From the NCBI GenBank assembly GCA_965662045.1, contig CBFIGE010000006.1, forward strand, positions 62,001 through 126,000: a stretch of DNA of 64,000 bases, read 5' to 3'. The stretch comes from UBA3478 sp965662045. Lineage in GTDB: Bacteria > Bacteroidota > Bacteroidia > Flavobacteriales > Flavobacteriaceae. Positions 35,201 to 43,561 of this stretch are shown here, in pieces. Positions within the stretch are counted from its first letter, which is position 1, and each line of letters begins with the position of its first letter. The notes beneath the pieces are model-generated. The model was not told where the DNA came from and made no database searches. It saw only the letters and a list, made by a program, of their open reading frames with translations. The translations under genes were made by a program, and so were the position numbers.

Positions 35201-35404
35201 ATGTCAAAAACTTTTGCGTATATCATCATCCTAATCGCAACTATTCTCATTGTAATAAATGGGTTTAAACTTGATTTCGAACAGCTTTTCGAAGGAGACA
35301 GCTTAATTGGGCTTATTGGAGTGACAGCCTCCTTGTGCACCATTATAATAATGCTAATCTTTCTAACCTCTAAAAAAATCGAGGATAAAGTTTCTGGAAA
35401 ATAA
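35201..35404 (+). CDS. Small two-helix membrane protein
   Basis: A 67-residue protein (MSKTFAYIIILIATILIVIN at the start) with two transmembrane segments, about 5-20 and 36-56, and a charged tail KKIEDKVSGK. The ATG at 35201 is preferred; the longer reading frame from 35108 overlaps the marC-like gene. It resembles small unnamed membrane proteins often found beside housekeeping genes in Flavobacteriia. No function can be assigned. Confidence 0.65.
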   Translation: MSKTFAYIIILIATILIVINGFKLDFEQLFEGDSLIGLIGVTASLCTIIIMLIFLTSKKIEDKVSGK

Positions 35405-35406
35405 GC

Positions 35407-36981
35407 TTACTGACTATTTTCAATTTCAAGGACTTTCTCAAGCATTGGGTCTAAGGTTCCTCTAAGTTGAGCAGCTATATTCGAATCAAAAAGTTGATCA
35501 GCCATGTTAGCTTTCATCAGGGTATTAATGGTACGACCGTATTGTTTTTGATTTAATACAAATCCATAAGATTTTAAGTCATCAATGAAAGACTTGATTT
35601 CATCATCTGTGAAGTTGAAGTCATTTAAGAATTCTTGCTTTGTGAAATTGTAATATCGCTTTCGATTGCGCTCTAAGTAATTAAAAACAAAGTTAGATAT
35701 ATAGGTTTCTTCATCTAACATTTTCAAGGTTTCAAGTGTTGTGTTTTCTACAGCCACAAAAACATCTGGGATAATCCCTCCTCCACCATAAACAACCTTA
35801 CCTTTAGGTGTTAAAAATCGAAGAGAATCGTTGACTTCTATATTGTCTGCTGAATCCATTTCTCCTGAATCATAACGGTCATAAATCTGCATATAATAGT
35901 CTTCCTTACCTTTTTGATAGGGTCGTTGAATTGACCTCCCCGTCGGTGTGTAATAGCGCGATATGGTCAAACGAACAGCTGAACCGTCACCCAGTTCCAT
36001 CTCTCTTTGAACAAGACCTTTTCCGAATGAACGCCTTCCGACTATGGTGCCTAAATCGTTGTCCTGAAGAGCCCCTGCTATAATCTCAGAAGCCGAAGCA
36101 GAACTCTCATTGATTAAAACATAAACAGGTTGGTTTTCAAATACGCCTAAACTTGAGGCAAAACTTTTTTCTATTCGACCAGTCTTGTCTTTAGTGTACA
36201 CAATCATTTGATTGGCCTCTAAAAACTCATCTGCAATTTGCTCAGCAATTCCGATATAACCACCGGGATTCCCTCTTAAATCAAATACGAGCTTTTCTGC
36301 TCCTCTACTGATCAATGATTCAAGTGCTAATTTAAATTCAGTGTAACTACTTTCAGCAAATCGATTAAGCTGAATATAACCCATGTTATCACTGAGCATA
36401 TATTTTGCATTTACTGAAACAATAGGGACGTCTCCTCTGTTAATCGTGACTTGTAAAGCACTATCAACCGCTTTTCTATAAATTTCTAACTCAACCTGAC
36501 TGTTTTTTTCTCCCTTAAGTCTTGTAACAATCTCGCCTGAAGCAATTTCTTTATTGTATAAGGTGTCTTTGTCTGCAATCATGATTTTGTCTCCTGGGAG
36601 TAGTCCGGCTATTTCACTTGGACCTCCCTTAATCACCTTAACCACTGTTGCGGTATCTTGTTTCATTCGAAAAGTGACCCCAATTCCAACAAAATCACCG
36701 CGCATTTGCTCTTCAACTTCGGTCATCTCACTTTTTGGAATATAAACAGAATGTGGATCCAGTTCTGAGAGTATTGAATTAACTGTTTTGTCAACTATTT
36801 CTTCAGTGTTTACGGTATCTACATATTCATTATTGATAAAATCTATAAGCCTATTTAGTTTTTCTTTAGTGGGGTTTGACGCGTAAAAAGTATTTCCTGA
36901 ATTAGCTAAAAACCATCCTGCCCCAAAGAATAAGGCTGCGAAAAAAGAAAAAGCAATAAGTCGTAATATAAATTTTAGCAT
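35407..36981 (-). CDS. S41 family C-terminal processing peptidase
   Basis: The 524-residue protein has an N-terminal membrane anchor (about 3-25), a helical prodomain, a PDZ domain (about 88-170, with GVTFRMKQDTATVVKVIKGG) and an S41 protease domain. The catalytic Ser lies in INESSASASEIIAG (about 292) and the Lys in RSFGKGLVQ (about 319), the Ser-Lys dyad of CtpA/Prc-type peptidases acting in the periplasm. Its ATG shares one base with the stop of the dCMP deaminase gene, placing it last in a four-gene operon. Confidence 0.95.
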   Translation of the reverse strand: MLKFILRLIAFSFFAALFFGAGWFLANSGNTFYASNPTKEKLNRLIDFINNEYVDTVNTEEIVDKTVNSILSELDPHSVYIPKSEMTEVEEQMRGDFVGIGVTFRMKQDTATVVKVIKGGPSEIAGLLPGDKIMIADKDTLYNKEIASGEIVTRLKGEKNSQVELEIYRKAVDSALQVTINRGDVPIVSVNAKYMLSDNMGYIQLNRFAESSYTEFKLALESLISRGAEKLVFDLRGNPGGYIGIAEQIADEFLEANQMIVYTKDKTGRIEKSFASSLGVFENQPVYVLINESSASASEIIAGALQDNDLGTIVGRRSFGKGLVQREMELGDGSAVRLTISRYYTPTGRSIQRPYQKGKEDYYMQIYDRYDSGEMDSADNIEVNDSLRFLTPKGKVVYGGGGIIPDVFVAVENTTLETLKMLDEETYISNFVFNYLERNRKRYYNFTKQEFLNDFNFTDDEIKSFIDDLKSYGFVLNQKQYGRTINTLMKANMADQLFDSNIAAQLRGTLDPMLEKVLEIENSQ

Positions 36982-37418
36982 CAATCCAAAATAAGGTGTT
37001 CAATTGTCACTCCTGCGCGTTTCAAAAATTCTAAACCAGAAATGTCTTTATAGGCATTTAAATATACAACGCGTTTTATACCCGCTTGGTGTATGAGCTT
37101 ACTGCATTCTTTACAGGGAGAAAGTGTTATATACAGAGTGGCACCTTCACATGACTGAGTAGACCCCGCAACTTTGAGAATAGCATTAGCTTCGGCGTGA
37201 AGAACATACCATTTGGTATAACCCTCTTCATCTTCGCAATAATTCTCAAATCCTGTTGGTGTACCATTATAACCGTCAGATATGATCATACGCTCTTTGA
37301 CAATTAAGGCCCCAACTTGTTTACGCTTGCAGTGAGAGAGCGTACTCCACTGCTCAGCCATTTTCATATAGGCCTTGTCGTATCTAAGTTGTTTTAAATT
37401 TTCAGGGCTCTCTTTCAT
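36981..37418 (-). CDS. dCMP deaminase / cytidine deaminase family
   Basis: A 145-residue zinc-dependent deaminase: zinc-binding HAEANAIL (His and catalytic Glu, about 77-84) and PCKEC (two Cys, about 103-107). The N-terminal MAEQWSTLSHCKRKQVGALI and SDGYNGTPTGFENYCE match deoxycytidylate deaminase, which makes dUMP from dCMP for dTMP synthesis. I start at ATG 37418, which overlaps the HupE/UreJ stop by 4 bases; the 27 upstream codons read through that gene and were excluded. Confidence 0.93.
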   Translation of the reverse strand: MKESPENLKQLRYDKAYMKMAEQWSTLSHCKRKQVGALIVKERMIISDGYNGTPTGFENYCEDEEGYTKWYVLHAEANAILKVAGSTQSCEGATLYITLSPCKECSKLIHQAGIKRVVYLNAYKDISGLEFLKRAGVTIEHLILD

Positions 37419-37999
37419 AGAGGAAAGGTTTCTACAAGCATAGGAATACAGATCAGTATCACTAAGACAGACATTGCGAGAATAACTTTTTTGCTCCAAT
37501 TTGGGATTGTTTTAAAGAGTAATCCAGTAAATAAAAGAACGACCGTCAAAACAAGTAGCTGTGCAATTTCAATTCCTCCTGTAAAGCCAAGTAATGACAT
37601 TAATTTATCAGGCTCACTATCCATCAGCATTTTAAAATAATTTGAAAATCCAAAACCGTGAATAAGCCCAAAGACTAAAGTGGCTAGAAGGTGTGACCTA
37701 AACGGAAACCGTATAGCCTTTGATTGTTCGATTAAAATATTGAATACTGCCGTGATTGCTATGGTAACAGGGATTAAAAATTCAATAATTGAAGAATCTA
37801 TTTCAATTACTTTATAAACGCTCAATGCCAATGAAGTACAATGCGCCAATGTAAAGGCCGTTGCTAACCACACTACTTTTGTGAATTCTTTTAATTGGAA
37901 GGGTAGGGCTAATGCCGCTAAAAAGAGTACATGGTCGTAGGCTTGGGGGTCTAAAACATGTGTTAAGCCCAATTCGAAATAAAATAAAATCTGTTCCAT
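37415..37999 (-). CDS. HupE/UreJ family membrane protein
   Basis: A 194-residue protein with about six transmembrane helices. The N-terminal LGLTHVLDPQAYDHVLFLAA and later LVFGLIHGFGFSNYF carry the conserved histidines of the HupE/UreJ family, whose members are implicated in nickel or cobalt transport. No hydrogenase or urease gene is in view, so the metal role is uncertain. Coupled to both neighbours by 1-4 base overlaps. Confidence 0.85.
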   Translation of the reverse strand: MEQILFYFELGLTHVLDPQAYDHVLFLAALALPFQLKEFTKVVWLATAFTLAHCTSLALSVYKVIEIDSSIIEFLIPVTIAITAVFNILIEQSKAIRFPFRSHLLATLVFGLIHGFGFSNYFKMLMDSEPDKLMSLLGFTGGIEIAQLLVLTVVLLFTGLLFKTIPNWSKKVILAMSVLVILICIPMLVETFPL

Positions 38000-38736
38000 T
38001 AGTTGTTATTTCTTTCTTTTTGTATGATTTCGTATGCTTCTTGAATTTCTTTAAACTTCTCTTCAGCACCTATTTTCAAAGCCTCATCGTTGGTAATTAC
38101 CTTATCTGGATGATAACGCTTTACTAATTTTCGGTATGCGTTTTTGACCTCGGCATCCGTTGCATCTTTTGAAACATTCAAAATACTATAAGCTGCTGCA
38201 GAACTCTGTTTATAAGTGTCTTGTACATTTTGTTGACTCAAATTGAAAAGACGTGCAATCTGAGATAACTTTTGGAATTCTGAATCAGAAATAGTTCCAT
38301 CAGCCTTTGCTACTCGTTGCAAAAACAAAAATATTTGCTCTCGAGTTTGCATTGGACTACGCATGGCAATACGCCTGCATATCTCTTCTAAAGAAGTGTT
38401 TTTTTGATCAAAATCTGTTTTGTACTGACGAAAAATCTGCTGCGCCCGCTCTTCACCATACATTTGATTGAAAGCGTTTCTCACAGTTCTGAGTTCCACT
38501 TCTTCTACTGCGCCATCTGCTTTGATGATAATAGAAGCTAAAGCCAATAAGTTGAGCTGAAAATCATTATCGGGTTGATAAACGGATTGAAATGGTCCAT
38601 TGAATGCTCCTCTGCTGGCATAAACTCTTGTCCCCTGAAACATTCGGCCAATGAAATAGCCAATCAGTGCTCCCGGCAATCGCATTACCATGAAACCGAG
38701 TATAGAAAACAATAATGGGGCGAGTGATTTTAACAT
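37999..38736 (-). CDS. DjlA-like membrane co-chaperone (TerB-like plus J domain)
   Basis: A 245-residue protein: an N-terminal membrane segment with glycines (PGALIGYFIGRMFQG, about 19-34), a TerB/DjlA-like helical domain (about 58-170) and a C-terminal J domain (about 180-240) with the HPD motif in VKRYHPDKVI. J-domain proteins stimulate DnaK. It resembles E. coli DjlA in layout. First gene of the minus-strand operon; its stop shares a base with the HupE/UreJ start. Confidence 0.88.
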   Translation of the reverse strand: MLKSLAPLLFSILGFMVMRLPGALIGYFIGRMFQGTRVYASRGAFNGPFQSVYQPDNDFQLNLLALASIIIKADGAVEEVELRTVRNAFNQMYGEERAQQIFRQYKTDFDQKNTSLEEICRRIAMRSPMQTREQIFLFLQRVAKADGTISDSEFQKLSQIARLFNLSQQNVQDTYKQSSAAAYSILNVSKDATDAEVKNAYRKLVKRYHPDKVITNDEALKIGAEEKFKEIQEAYEIIQKERNNN

Positions 38737-38781
38737 TTTTATTTTAAAATGATTTACAAAGATACACTTTTGAAAAACCCA

Positions 38782-38789
38782 TATCTTTG
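38782..38789 (+). promoter_or_regulatory. Candidate -7 box (TATCTTTG) of the bacilliredoxin gene
   Basis: TATCTTTG matches TAnnTTTG and lies 9 bases before ATG 38799 and 18 before ATG 38808. If it is used, the later ATG is the likelier start. Confidence 0.45.
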
Positions 38790-38798
38790 TCGACTAAA

Positions 38799-39221
38799 AT
38801 GTATATTATGTATCCGGAAGATCTAGTTACACCCATGCGACAAGACTTGACCATGGCTGGTTTTAATGAATTGTTTACTGCAGATGAAGTAGAACAGGCA
38901 CTTGCTAAAGAGGGTACAACGCTTGTGGTTGTAAACTCAGTATGTGGATGTGCAGCAGCGAATGCAAGACCTGCAGCCAAAATTAGTTTGAAAAACGAAA
39001 AGAATCCTGATCAGCTTATCACCGTATTTGCGGGAGTTGATTTTGAAGCCGTAAATAAGGCACGAGAAATGATGGTTCCTTTTCCTCCTTCTTCACCCTC
39101 AATGGCTTTGTTTAAAGATGGTGAATTGGTGCACATGATTGAACGACATCACATTGAAGGTAGACCTGCAGAAATGATTGCTGATAATCTAGTTTCGGCT
39201 TACGACGAATTTTGCTCGTAA
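38799..39221 (+). CDS. BrxA/BrxB family bacilliredoxin
   Basis: A 140-residue thioredoxin-fold protein of the YphP/YqiW family with the CGC active site in NSVCGCAAANARPAAK. Known members remove bacillithiol from S-bacillithiolated proteins; whether this organism makes bacillithiol cannot be seen here. The frame has a TTG upstream (38787), but the first ATG is at 38799 and a second at 38808 (MYPEDLV), which is closer to family N-termini. Divergent from the DnaJ-like operon and followed by a terminator. Confidence 0.92.
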   Translation: MYIMYPEDLVTPMRQDLTMAGFNELFTADEVEQALAKEGTTLVVVNSVCGCAAANARPAAKISLKNEKNPDQLITVFAGVDFEAVNKAREMMVPFPPSSPSMALFKDGELVHMIERHHIEGRPAEMIADNLVSAYDEFCS

Positions 39222-39230
39222 TTAATAAAT

Positions 39231-39257
39231 AAGCCACCCTTTAGCGGTGGTTTTTTT
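39231..39257 (+). terminator. Rho-independent terminator after bacilliredoxin gene
   Basis: The stem CCACC/GGTGG (39234-39238 and 39246-39250), extendable by a G:U and A:U pair, is followed by seven T. It sits directly after the bacilliredoxin stop codon and before the acyltransferase start at 39273. Confidence 0.85.
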
Positions 39258-39272
39258 ATAGATTGACAACCG

Positions 39273-40010
39273 ATGAATAAACTGCTCTCTCATCTGCTAA
39301 CACCTGTATTTCTATTCGTTTTTGGATTTTGGTTATTGCTGTTTCATCCCTTGCAATACCTCTGTTTAAAACTTGGTGGGAGATACACTCATGACTACTG
39401 TGTAGCAGTCTTGAATTTTTTACTGATTCACACCGGGAAAATTCTGGGTACGAGCTACAAACTAGAAGGTGCAGAAAACCTCATTTCACATCGACCGCTC
39501 TTGATTGTTGCCAATCACCAAAGCATGTACGACGTACCTCCTTTCTTTTGGACTTTAAGAGCCCTACACCCGAAATTTGTAACCAAAAAAGAATTGGGTA
39601 AAGGTATTCCTTCTATTTCATTTAATCTCAAATACGGAGGGTCTGTACTTATCGATCGCAAAGACGGAAAACAAGCAATTGCCAGGATACACAAGCTAGC
39701 AGATTATGTAAATAGCAAAGGGTTTACCGCCGTAATTTTTCCTGAAGGTACGCGCAGCAGAAACGGTGAATTAAAACCTTTTAAAGTAGCAGGTCTAATT
39801 GCTTTAATGGATAAAATGCCTGATGCTCTAATCATACCTATTACCATTAATAATTCCTATAAAATGCTGCCCTATGGAAAATACCCATTAGGTGTTGGCG
39901 TTCGAGTGTCACATACCATTCATCCTGCAATCGAAAATAAGGGTGACCGCAAAGAATTAGCAGCCAAGATTGAAGCTATAATTGCCTCTAAGCTTGAAAG
40001 ACCAGTGTAA
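39273..40010 (+). CDS. 1-acyl-sn-glycerol-3-phosphate acyltransferase (PlsC family)
   Basis: A 245-residue membrane-associated acyltransferase with an N-terminal hydrophobic segment (about 8-30). The catalytic HX4D motif lies in ANHQSMYDVPPF (about 80-91) and the glycerol-3-phosphate-binding FPEGTRSRNG near 158. It makes phosphatidic acid from lysophosphatidic acid in phospholipid synthesis. Its stop shares a base with the start of the next gene (TAATG). Confidence 0.9.
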   Translation: MNKLLSHLLTPVFLFVFGFWLLLFHPLQYLCLKLGGRYTHDYCVAVLNFLLIHTGKILGTSYKLEGAENLISHRPLLIVANHQSMYDVPPFFWTLRALHPKFVTKKELGKGIPSISFNLKYGGSVLIDRKDGKQAIARIHKLADYVNSKGFTAVIFPEGTRSRNGELKPFKVAGLIALMDKMPDALIIPITINNSYKMLPYGKYPLGVGVRVSHTIHPAIENKGDRKELAAKIEAIIASKLERPV

Positions 40011-40687
40011 TGAATACAGTCGTCTCCAATTGCATTAGCTATGTCAAAGAGGCTCTGGTCGAAGCTGAAGCTGGGCATGATTGGCATCATATTCAAAGGG
40101 TTCATCGCCTTGCCCTTTGTATAGCAGCTCGAGAAAAAGAACCTAAGGACCTTCTTGTCATAGAGCTGGCTGCACTTCTTCACGATATTGCAGATTCAAA
40201 ATTCCACAATGGAGATGAAGAGTTAGGCCCTGAGAGAGCTGTAGAATTCATGTCTTCACAAAGTGTGGGCAAAACTCAATTAGTACAAGTAGAAATGATC
40301 ATCAGAAACTTATCTTTTCGCAACGCCTTTGACCGCGAAAAAGACGCTATTTGCGATCAACTTGAATTCAAGATTGTTCAAGATGCTGATCGGCTTGATG
40401 CAATTGGAGCTATAGGAGTTTGTAGAGCACTGCACTACGGCGGATATAAAAATAGACTTATCTACGATCCCGAAACACAACCATTACAATTTGACTCTAA
40501 AGAGGCCTACAAAAAAAGTGATGGTCCAAGTCTCAATCATTTCTATGAAAAGCTCTTAAAAATTAAAGGACAATTGCACACAAAAACGGCAGTCGCGATA
40601 GCAGAAAAGCGACACGCCTTTATGAAGCAATTTTTAAATCAATTTTATGAGGAATGGGGAGAAACACCATCGTGGCACAAGCCTTAG
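40010..40687 (+). CDS. HD domain phosphohydrolase
   Basis: A 225-residue protein of the YedJ/YpgQ type. Metal ligands: His in GHDWHHIQRVHRLAL (about 23-37), the HD pair in LLHDIADSKFH (about 53-63) and a distal Asp in QDADRLDAIGAIG (about 125). Such proteins hydrolyse nucleotides or other phosphate compounds. Coupled to the acyltransferase gene and convergent with the enoyl-CoA hydratase gene. Confidence 0.9.
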   Translation: MNTVVSNCISYVKEALVEAEAGHDWHHIQRVHRLALCIAAREKEPKDLLVIELAALLHDIADSKFHNGDEELGPERAVEFMSSQSVGKTQLVQVEMIIRNLSFRNAFDREKDAICDQLEFKIVQDADRLDAIGAIGVCRALHYGGYKNRLIYDPETQPLQFDSKEAYKKSDGPSLNHFYEKLLKIKGQLHTKTAVAIAEKRHAFMKQFLNQFYEEWGETPSWHKP

Positions 40688-40689
40688 GG

Positions 40690-41472
40690 TTAGTCCCCTT
40701 TAAAATTGGGTTTGCGCTTTTCTAGAAATGCAGATGTTCCCTCTTTAAAATCATTCGTTGCAAAACAAGCTCCAAACAATTGTATTTCTGTTTCAAAGAA
40801 ATCCAATGAATTTGAATATTGAGCGTTTATGGCTTTAATAGAATGACTGACTGCAATCGGTGCGTTGGCGGCAATTTTCAAGGCCAATTCTGTAGCTTTG
40901 AGCACCAACTCTTCTTGTGTGTATACTTCATTAACTAACCCCCATTGTATCGCCTTGTCGGCTGTAACCATTTGACCTGTAGCTACCATCTGATGCGCTC
41001 TTCCCTTTCCGATAATTTGCCCCAAACGCCGTGTTCCACCATAACCAGGAATAAGTCCAAGGGTTACTTCTGGCAACCCCATTCTCGCGTTTTCGCTTGC
41101 CAAACGCATGTGACAAGAAAGGGCCAATTCTAATCCTCCCCCTAAAGCATATCCATTGATAGCGGCAATCACGGGAGTGCTTAAATTTTCGACAAAAACA
41201 AAAAGTTTTTCGTGCCCTGCGCGAGACAAAGCTTCACCTTGTTGCTGATTAAATGACGAAAACTCTGCAATATCTGCTCCCGCCACGAAAGCCTTTTGAC
41301 CTTGCCCTGTCAATACAATTGCTCTGACTTCTGCATCAGCATCTAAAGCAGAAAAAGCCTCGTGAAGTTCCTGTATCGTTGCAGAATCAAGTGCATTTAA
41401 CTTTTTTTCACGCGTTATGGTTATAACAGCGATTTTACTTTCTTTTTTCAGGTGTAATTGTTCGAATTTCAT
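40690..41472 (-). CDS. Enoyl-CoA hydratase/isomerase family protein
   Basis: A 260-residue crotonase-fold enzyme. The CoA/oxyanion motifs AFVAGADIAEF (about 61-71) and INGYALGGGLELALSCHMRL (about 105-124) are present, with the second catalytic Glu region MGLPEVTLGLIPGYGGTRRL. This matches short-chain enoyl-CoA hydratase of fatty-acid or butanoate metabolism. Its start overlaps the histidine kinase stop by 4 bases. Confidence 0.92.
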   Translation of the reverse strand: MKFEQLHLKKESKIAVITITREKKLNALDSATIQELHEAFSALDADAEVRAIVLTGQGQKAFVAGADIAEFSSFNQQQGEALSRAGHEKLFVFVENLSTPVIAAINGYALGGGLELALSCHMRLASENARMGLPEVTLGLIPGYGGTRRLGQIIGKGRAHQMVATGQMVTADKAIQWGLVNEVYTQEELVLKATELALKIAANAPIAVSHSIKAINAQYSNSLDFFETEIQLFGACFATNDFKEGTSAFLEKRKPNFKGD

Positions 41473-42959
41473 CTGCTTTGATTTTTTAAAGGAAGTTGAA
41501 TTTTAAAACAACTATACTTTTCATTAAGTCTTGTGTACACTATTTGCCCCCCATGGTATTCAATGCTTTTTTTGACGATAGCTAACCCCAAACCCATTCC
41601 ACTATTTTTTGTAGTAAACTTAGGCTCAAAAATTCGCTCTTCAAGTTCCTGCTGCACACCGTCTCCTGAATCGATTACTTCAATCTTAACCTCATCTGAG
41701 TCTTGTTGAATCTTAACGGCCAAGTAAGGTTGTTCTTGATGCTCTGTAGCCTCTATTGCGTTCTTAATCAAATTCGTTAATAATCTCGACCACTGATCTT
41801 TGTCAAAGGTCACCTCAACGCGTGCTGTGTCATGTTCAAATTCAATTTTGACTTGGTTGAATAAATCGATAATACGTTTGCTTTGAGCCACCAAATCAAT
41901 TCTAGAGGATTTTGTTTTTGGAAATTGTGCAAAATCTGAGAAAGCCGTTGCGATATTACTCATGATATCAATTTGCTCAATAAGAGTTTGAGCGAATTCT
42001 TTCAGCTCTTTTGGATCGATTTTTTCGGTCTGCTTATAATTGTGCTCAAATTCTTGAATCTGAAGACGCATGGGGGTCAACGGATTTTTTATTTCATGAG
42101 CAACCTGTTTGGCCATCTCTCGCCAAGCCTGTTCTCGTTCACTTTTAGCCAGACGCTCAGCACTTGATTTAAGCGCTTCTAGCATTTTGTTATACGAATC
42201 GATTAGAATTTGTATTTCTGCACTCTCAGCGCTCAATACAATGTTTTCGTTTACCGCATTGAAATCTGTTCTTGACAACACAGAGGCTATGGCTTTAAGA
42301 TTCTTAGTGATATAAGTAGAAACGACATAAGACAGACTAAGGGCCACGATTAACAACAAAAAATAAACCCCTGAAATACGAATCATGAACTCTCGTAGTT
42401 CTTTTTTATTGAACGTATCTTCTTCAAAATAAGGCAAATGCACAATAGCTACTGGACTGTAATCGATATCTCTGAGCTTGAAATAGGAAGAGAAAAAGAA
42501 GCCTACATCAGAATCCATAGGTTCAATAATCACTGAAGATTCGGAGTCTATGATCTGACGTTGAAAATCGATTGCTAGTTTCGGTTTTGAGCTTAATTCT
42601 TCTGGTTGATTTTCTTGTATAAAATTCGACTTGAGCAATAACTCACCGGACAAATTGTAAATCGAAAAATCAACATTGTGTATACTCGCAATGCTGTAAA
42701 TTTCATTTTCAAATACGGCTTTTAAACGAGTCTCGTCAATTGATTCTTCTGATTTACGCAGTTCATTTTGCAAACTTTTAAGCAGCTGTAGTTCCTTTCT
42801 ATTAAGCCTTGTTTTATGATAGTCGTATGATTGCTCTTGATACTGATACAGCGTGACAATCGCCATAAAAAAAGAAGACAATACTACTAAGCTTGTCATG
42901 GCTAAAAAAATGCGGTTTCGCAGTGAAATAGATCTCTTAAAACGTCTTGCTAAACTCAT
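41469..42959 (-). CDS. NtrY-like membrane sensor histidine kinase
   Basis: A 496-residue kinase with two transmembrane segments (about 16-40 and 190-212) flanking a periplasmic sensor domain, a HAMP-like linker, a HisKA domain with VAHEIKNPLTPMRLQ (His about 288) and a HATPase_c domain (LIKNAIEA, DSGDGVQ, NSGMGLGLAIVKK). KNPLTPM is typical of NtrY-type kinases. No cognate regulator is adjacent. It sits between hemJ (12 bases) and an enoyl-CoA hydratase (overlapping). Confidence 0.9.
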   Translation of the reverse strand: MSLARRFKRSISLRNRIFLAMTSLVVLSSFFMAIVTLYQYQEQSYDYHKTRLNRKELQLLKSLQNELRKSEESIDETRLKAVFENEIYSIASIHNVDFSIYNLSGELLLKSNFIQENQPEELSSKPKLAIDFQRQIIDSESSVIIEPMDSDVGFFFSSYFKLRDIDYSPVAIVHLPYFEEDTFNKKELREFMIRISGVYFLLLIVALSLSYVVSTYITKNLKAIASVLSRTDFNAVNENIVLSAESAEIQILIDSYNKMLEALKSSAERLAKSEREQAWREMAKQVAHEIKNPLTPMRLQIQEFEHNYKQTEKIDPKELKEFAQTLIEQIDIMSNIATAFSDFAQFPKTKSSRIDLVAQSKRIIDLFNQVKIEFEHDTARVEVTFDKDQWSRLLTNLIKNAIEATEHQEQPYLAVKIQQDSDEVKIEVIDSGDGVQQELEERIFEPKFTTKNSGMGLGLAIVKKSIEYHGGQIVYTRLNEKYSCFKIQLPLKNQSR

Positions 42960-42971
42960 TTTGCATTAGGA

Positions 42972-43517
42972 TTAGGCGTTAGGGTTTTTTTCTCTGACCT
43001 TCCTATACCAACGTATACCTAACATCAAAAATATTGCCAAAAGCACGAAGCCAATGAAGGCGAATAAACCGTTCAACGTGTTTTTTAAAATAACCAAAAA
43101 AACAATTGCAAATAAAATTAGGGTGGCTCCTTCATTCCAAAGTCGCATATTACGCGCGCTGTATCTGAACTCATCTCTTTGCAATTGACCATAAATCAAA
43201 TGCGTTCCATAGTGATAAATAAATAAAAGAAAAACAAAGGCTAGCTTAGCGTGCATCCACCCTTGAGAAAGCCATCCCGGCATCACATAGAGTAATGCAA
43301 TGGCAAATAGGGTAACGAGAATTGCACTTGGCCATGCGATGATAAACCAAAGTCGTTTGGCCATCAGTTTAAACTGTGCAGACAATACCTTTTTTTCAAC
43401 TTCATCTTTTTCTTGTGCCTCAATATGATAGATGAACAATCTTGGCATGTAGAATAACCCTGCAAACCAAGTAATGACAAAAATGAGGTGAAATGCCTTA
43501 AGGTAATTGTACAACAT
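42972..43517 (-). CDS. hemJ: Protoporphyrinogen oxidase HemJ (CopD/UPF0093 family)
   Basis: A 181-residue membrane protein with four or five helices. The N-terminal AFHLIFVITWFAGLFYMPRL with its conserved His, followed by FIYHIEA, identifies HemJ, which oxidises protoporphyrinogen IX to protoporphyrin IX. It supplies the step between HemF and HemH encoded elsewhere in the window. First of a three-gene set with a histidine kinase and enoyl-CoA hydratase. Confidence 0.9.
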   Translation of the reverse strand: MLYNYLKAFHLIFVITWFAGLFYMPRLFIYHIEAQEKDEVEKKVLSAQFKLMAKRLWFIIAWPSAILVTLFAIALLYVMPGWLSQGWMHAKLAFVFLLFIYHYGTHLIYGQLQRDEFRYSARNMRLWNEGATLILFAIVFLVILKNTLNGLFAFIGFVLLAIFLMLGIRWYRKVREKNPNA

Positions 43518-43524
43518 ATAACTT

Positions 43525-43551
43525 TAAAAAAACCGGACCAAAGGTCCGGCT
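43525..43551 (-). terminator. Rho-independent terminator downstream of BNR-repeat protein gene
   Basis: The stem CCGGACC/GGTCCGG (43533-43549, AAA loop) is followed on the minus strand by eight T (43525-43532). It lies just after the BNR-repeat protein gene and separates it from hemJ. Confidence 0.88.
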
Positions 43552-43561
43552 AATTTTTGAA

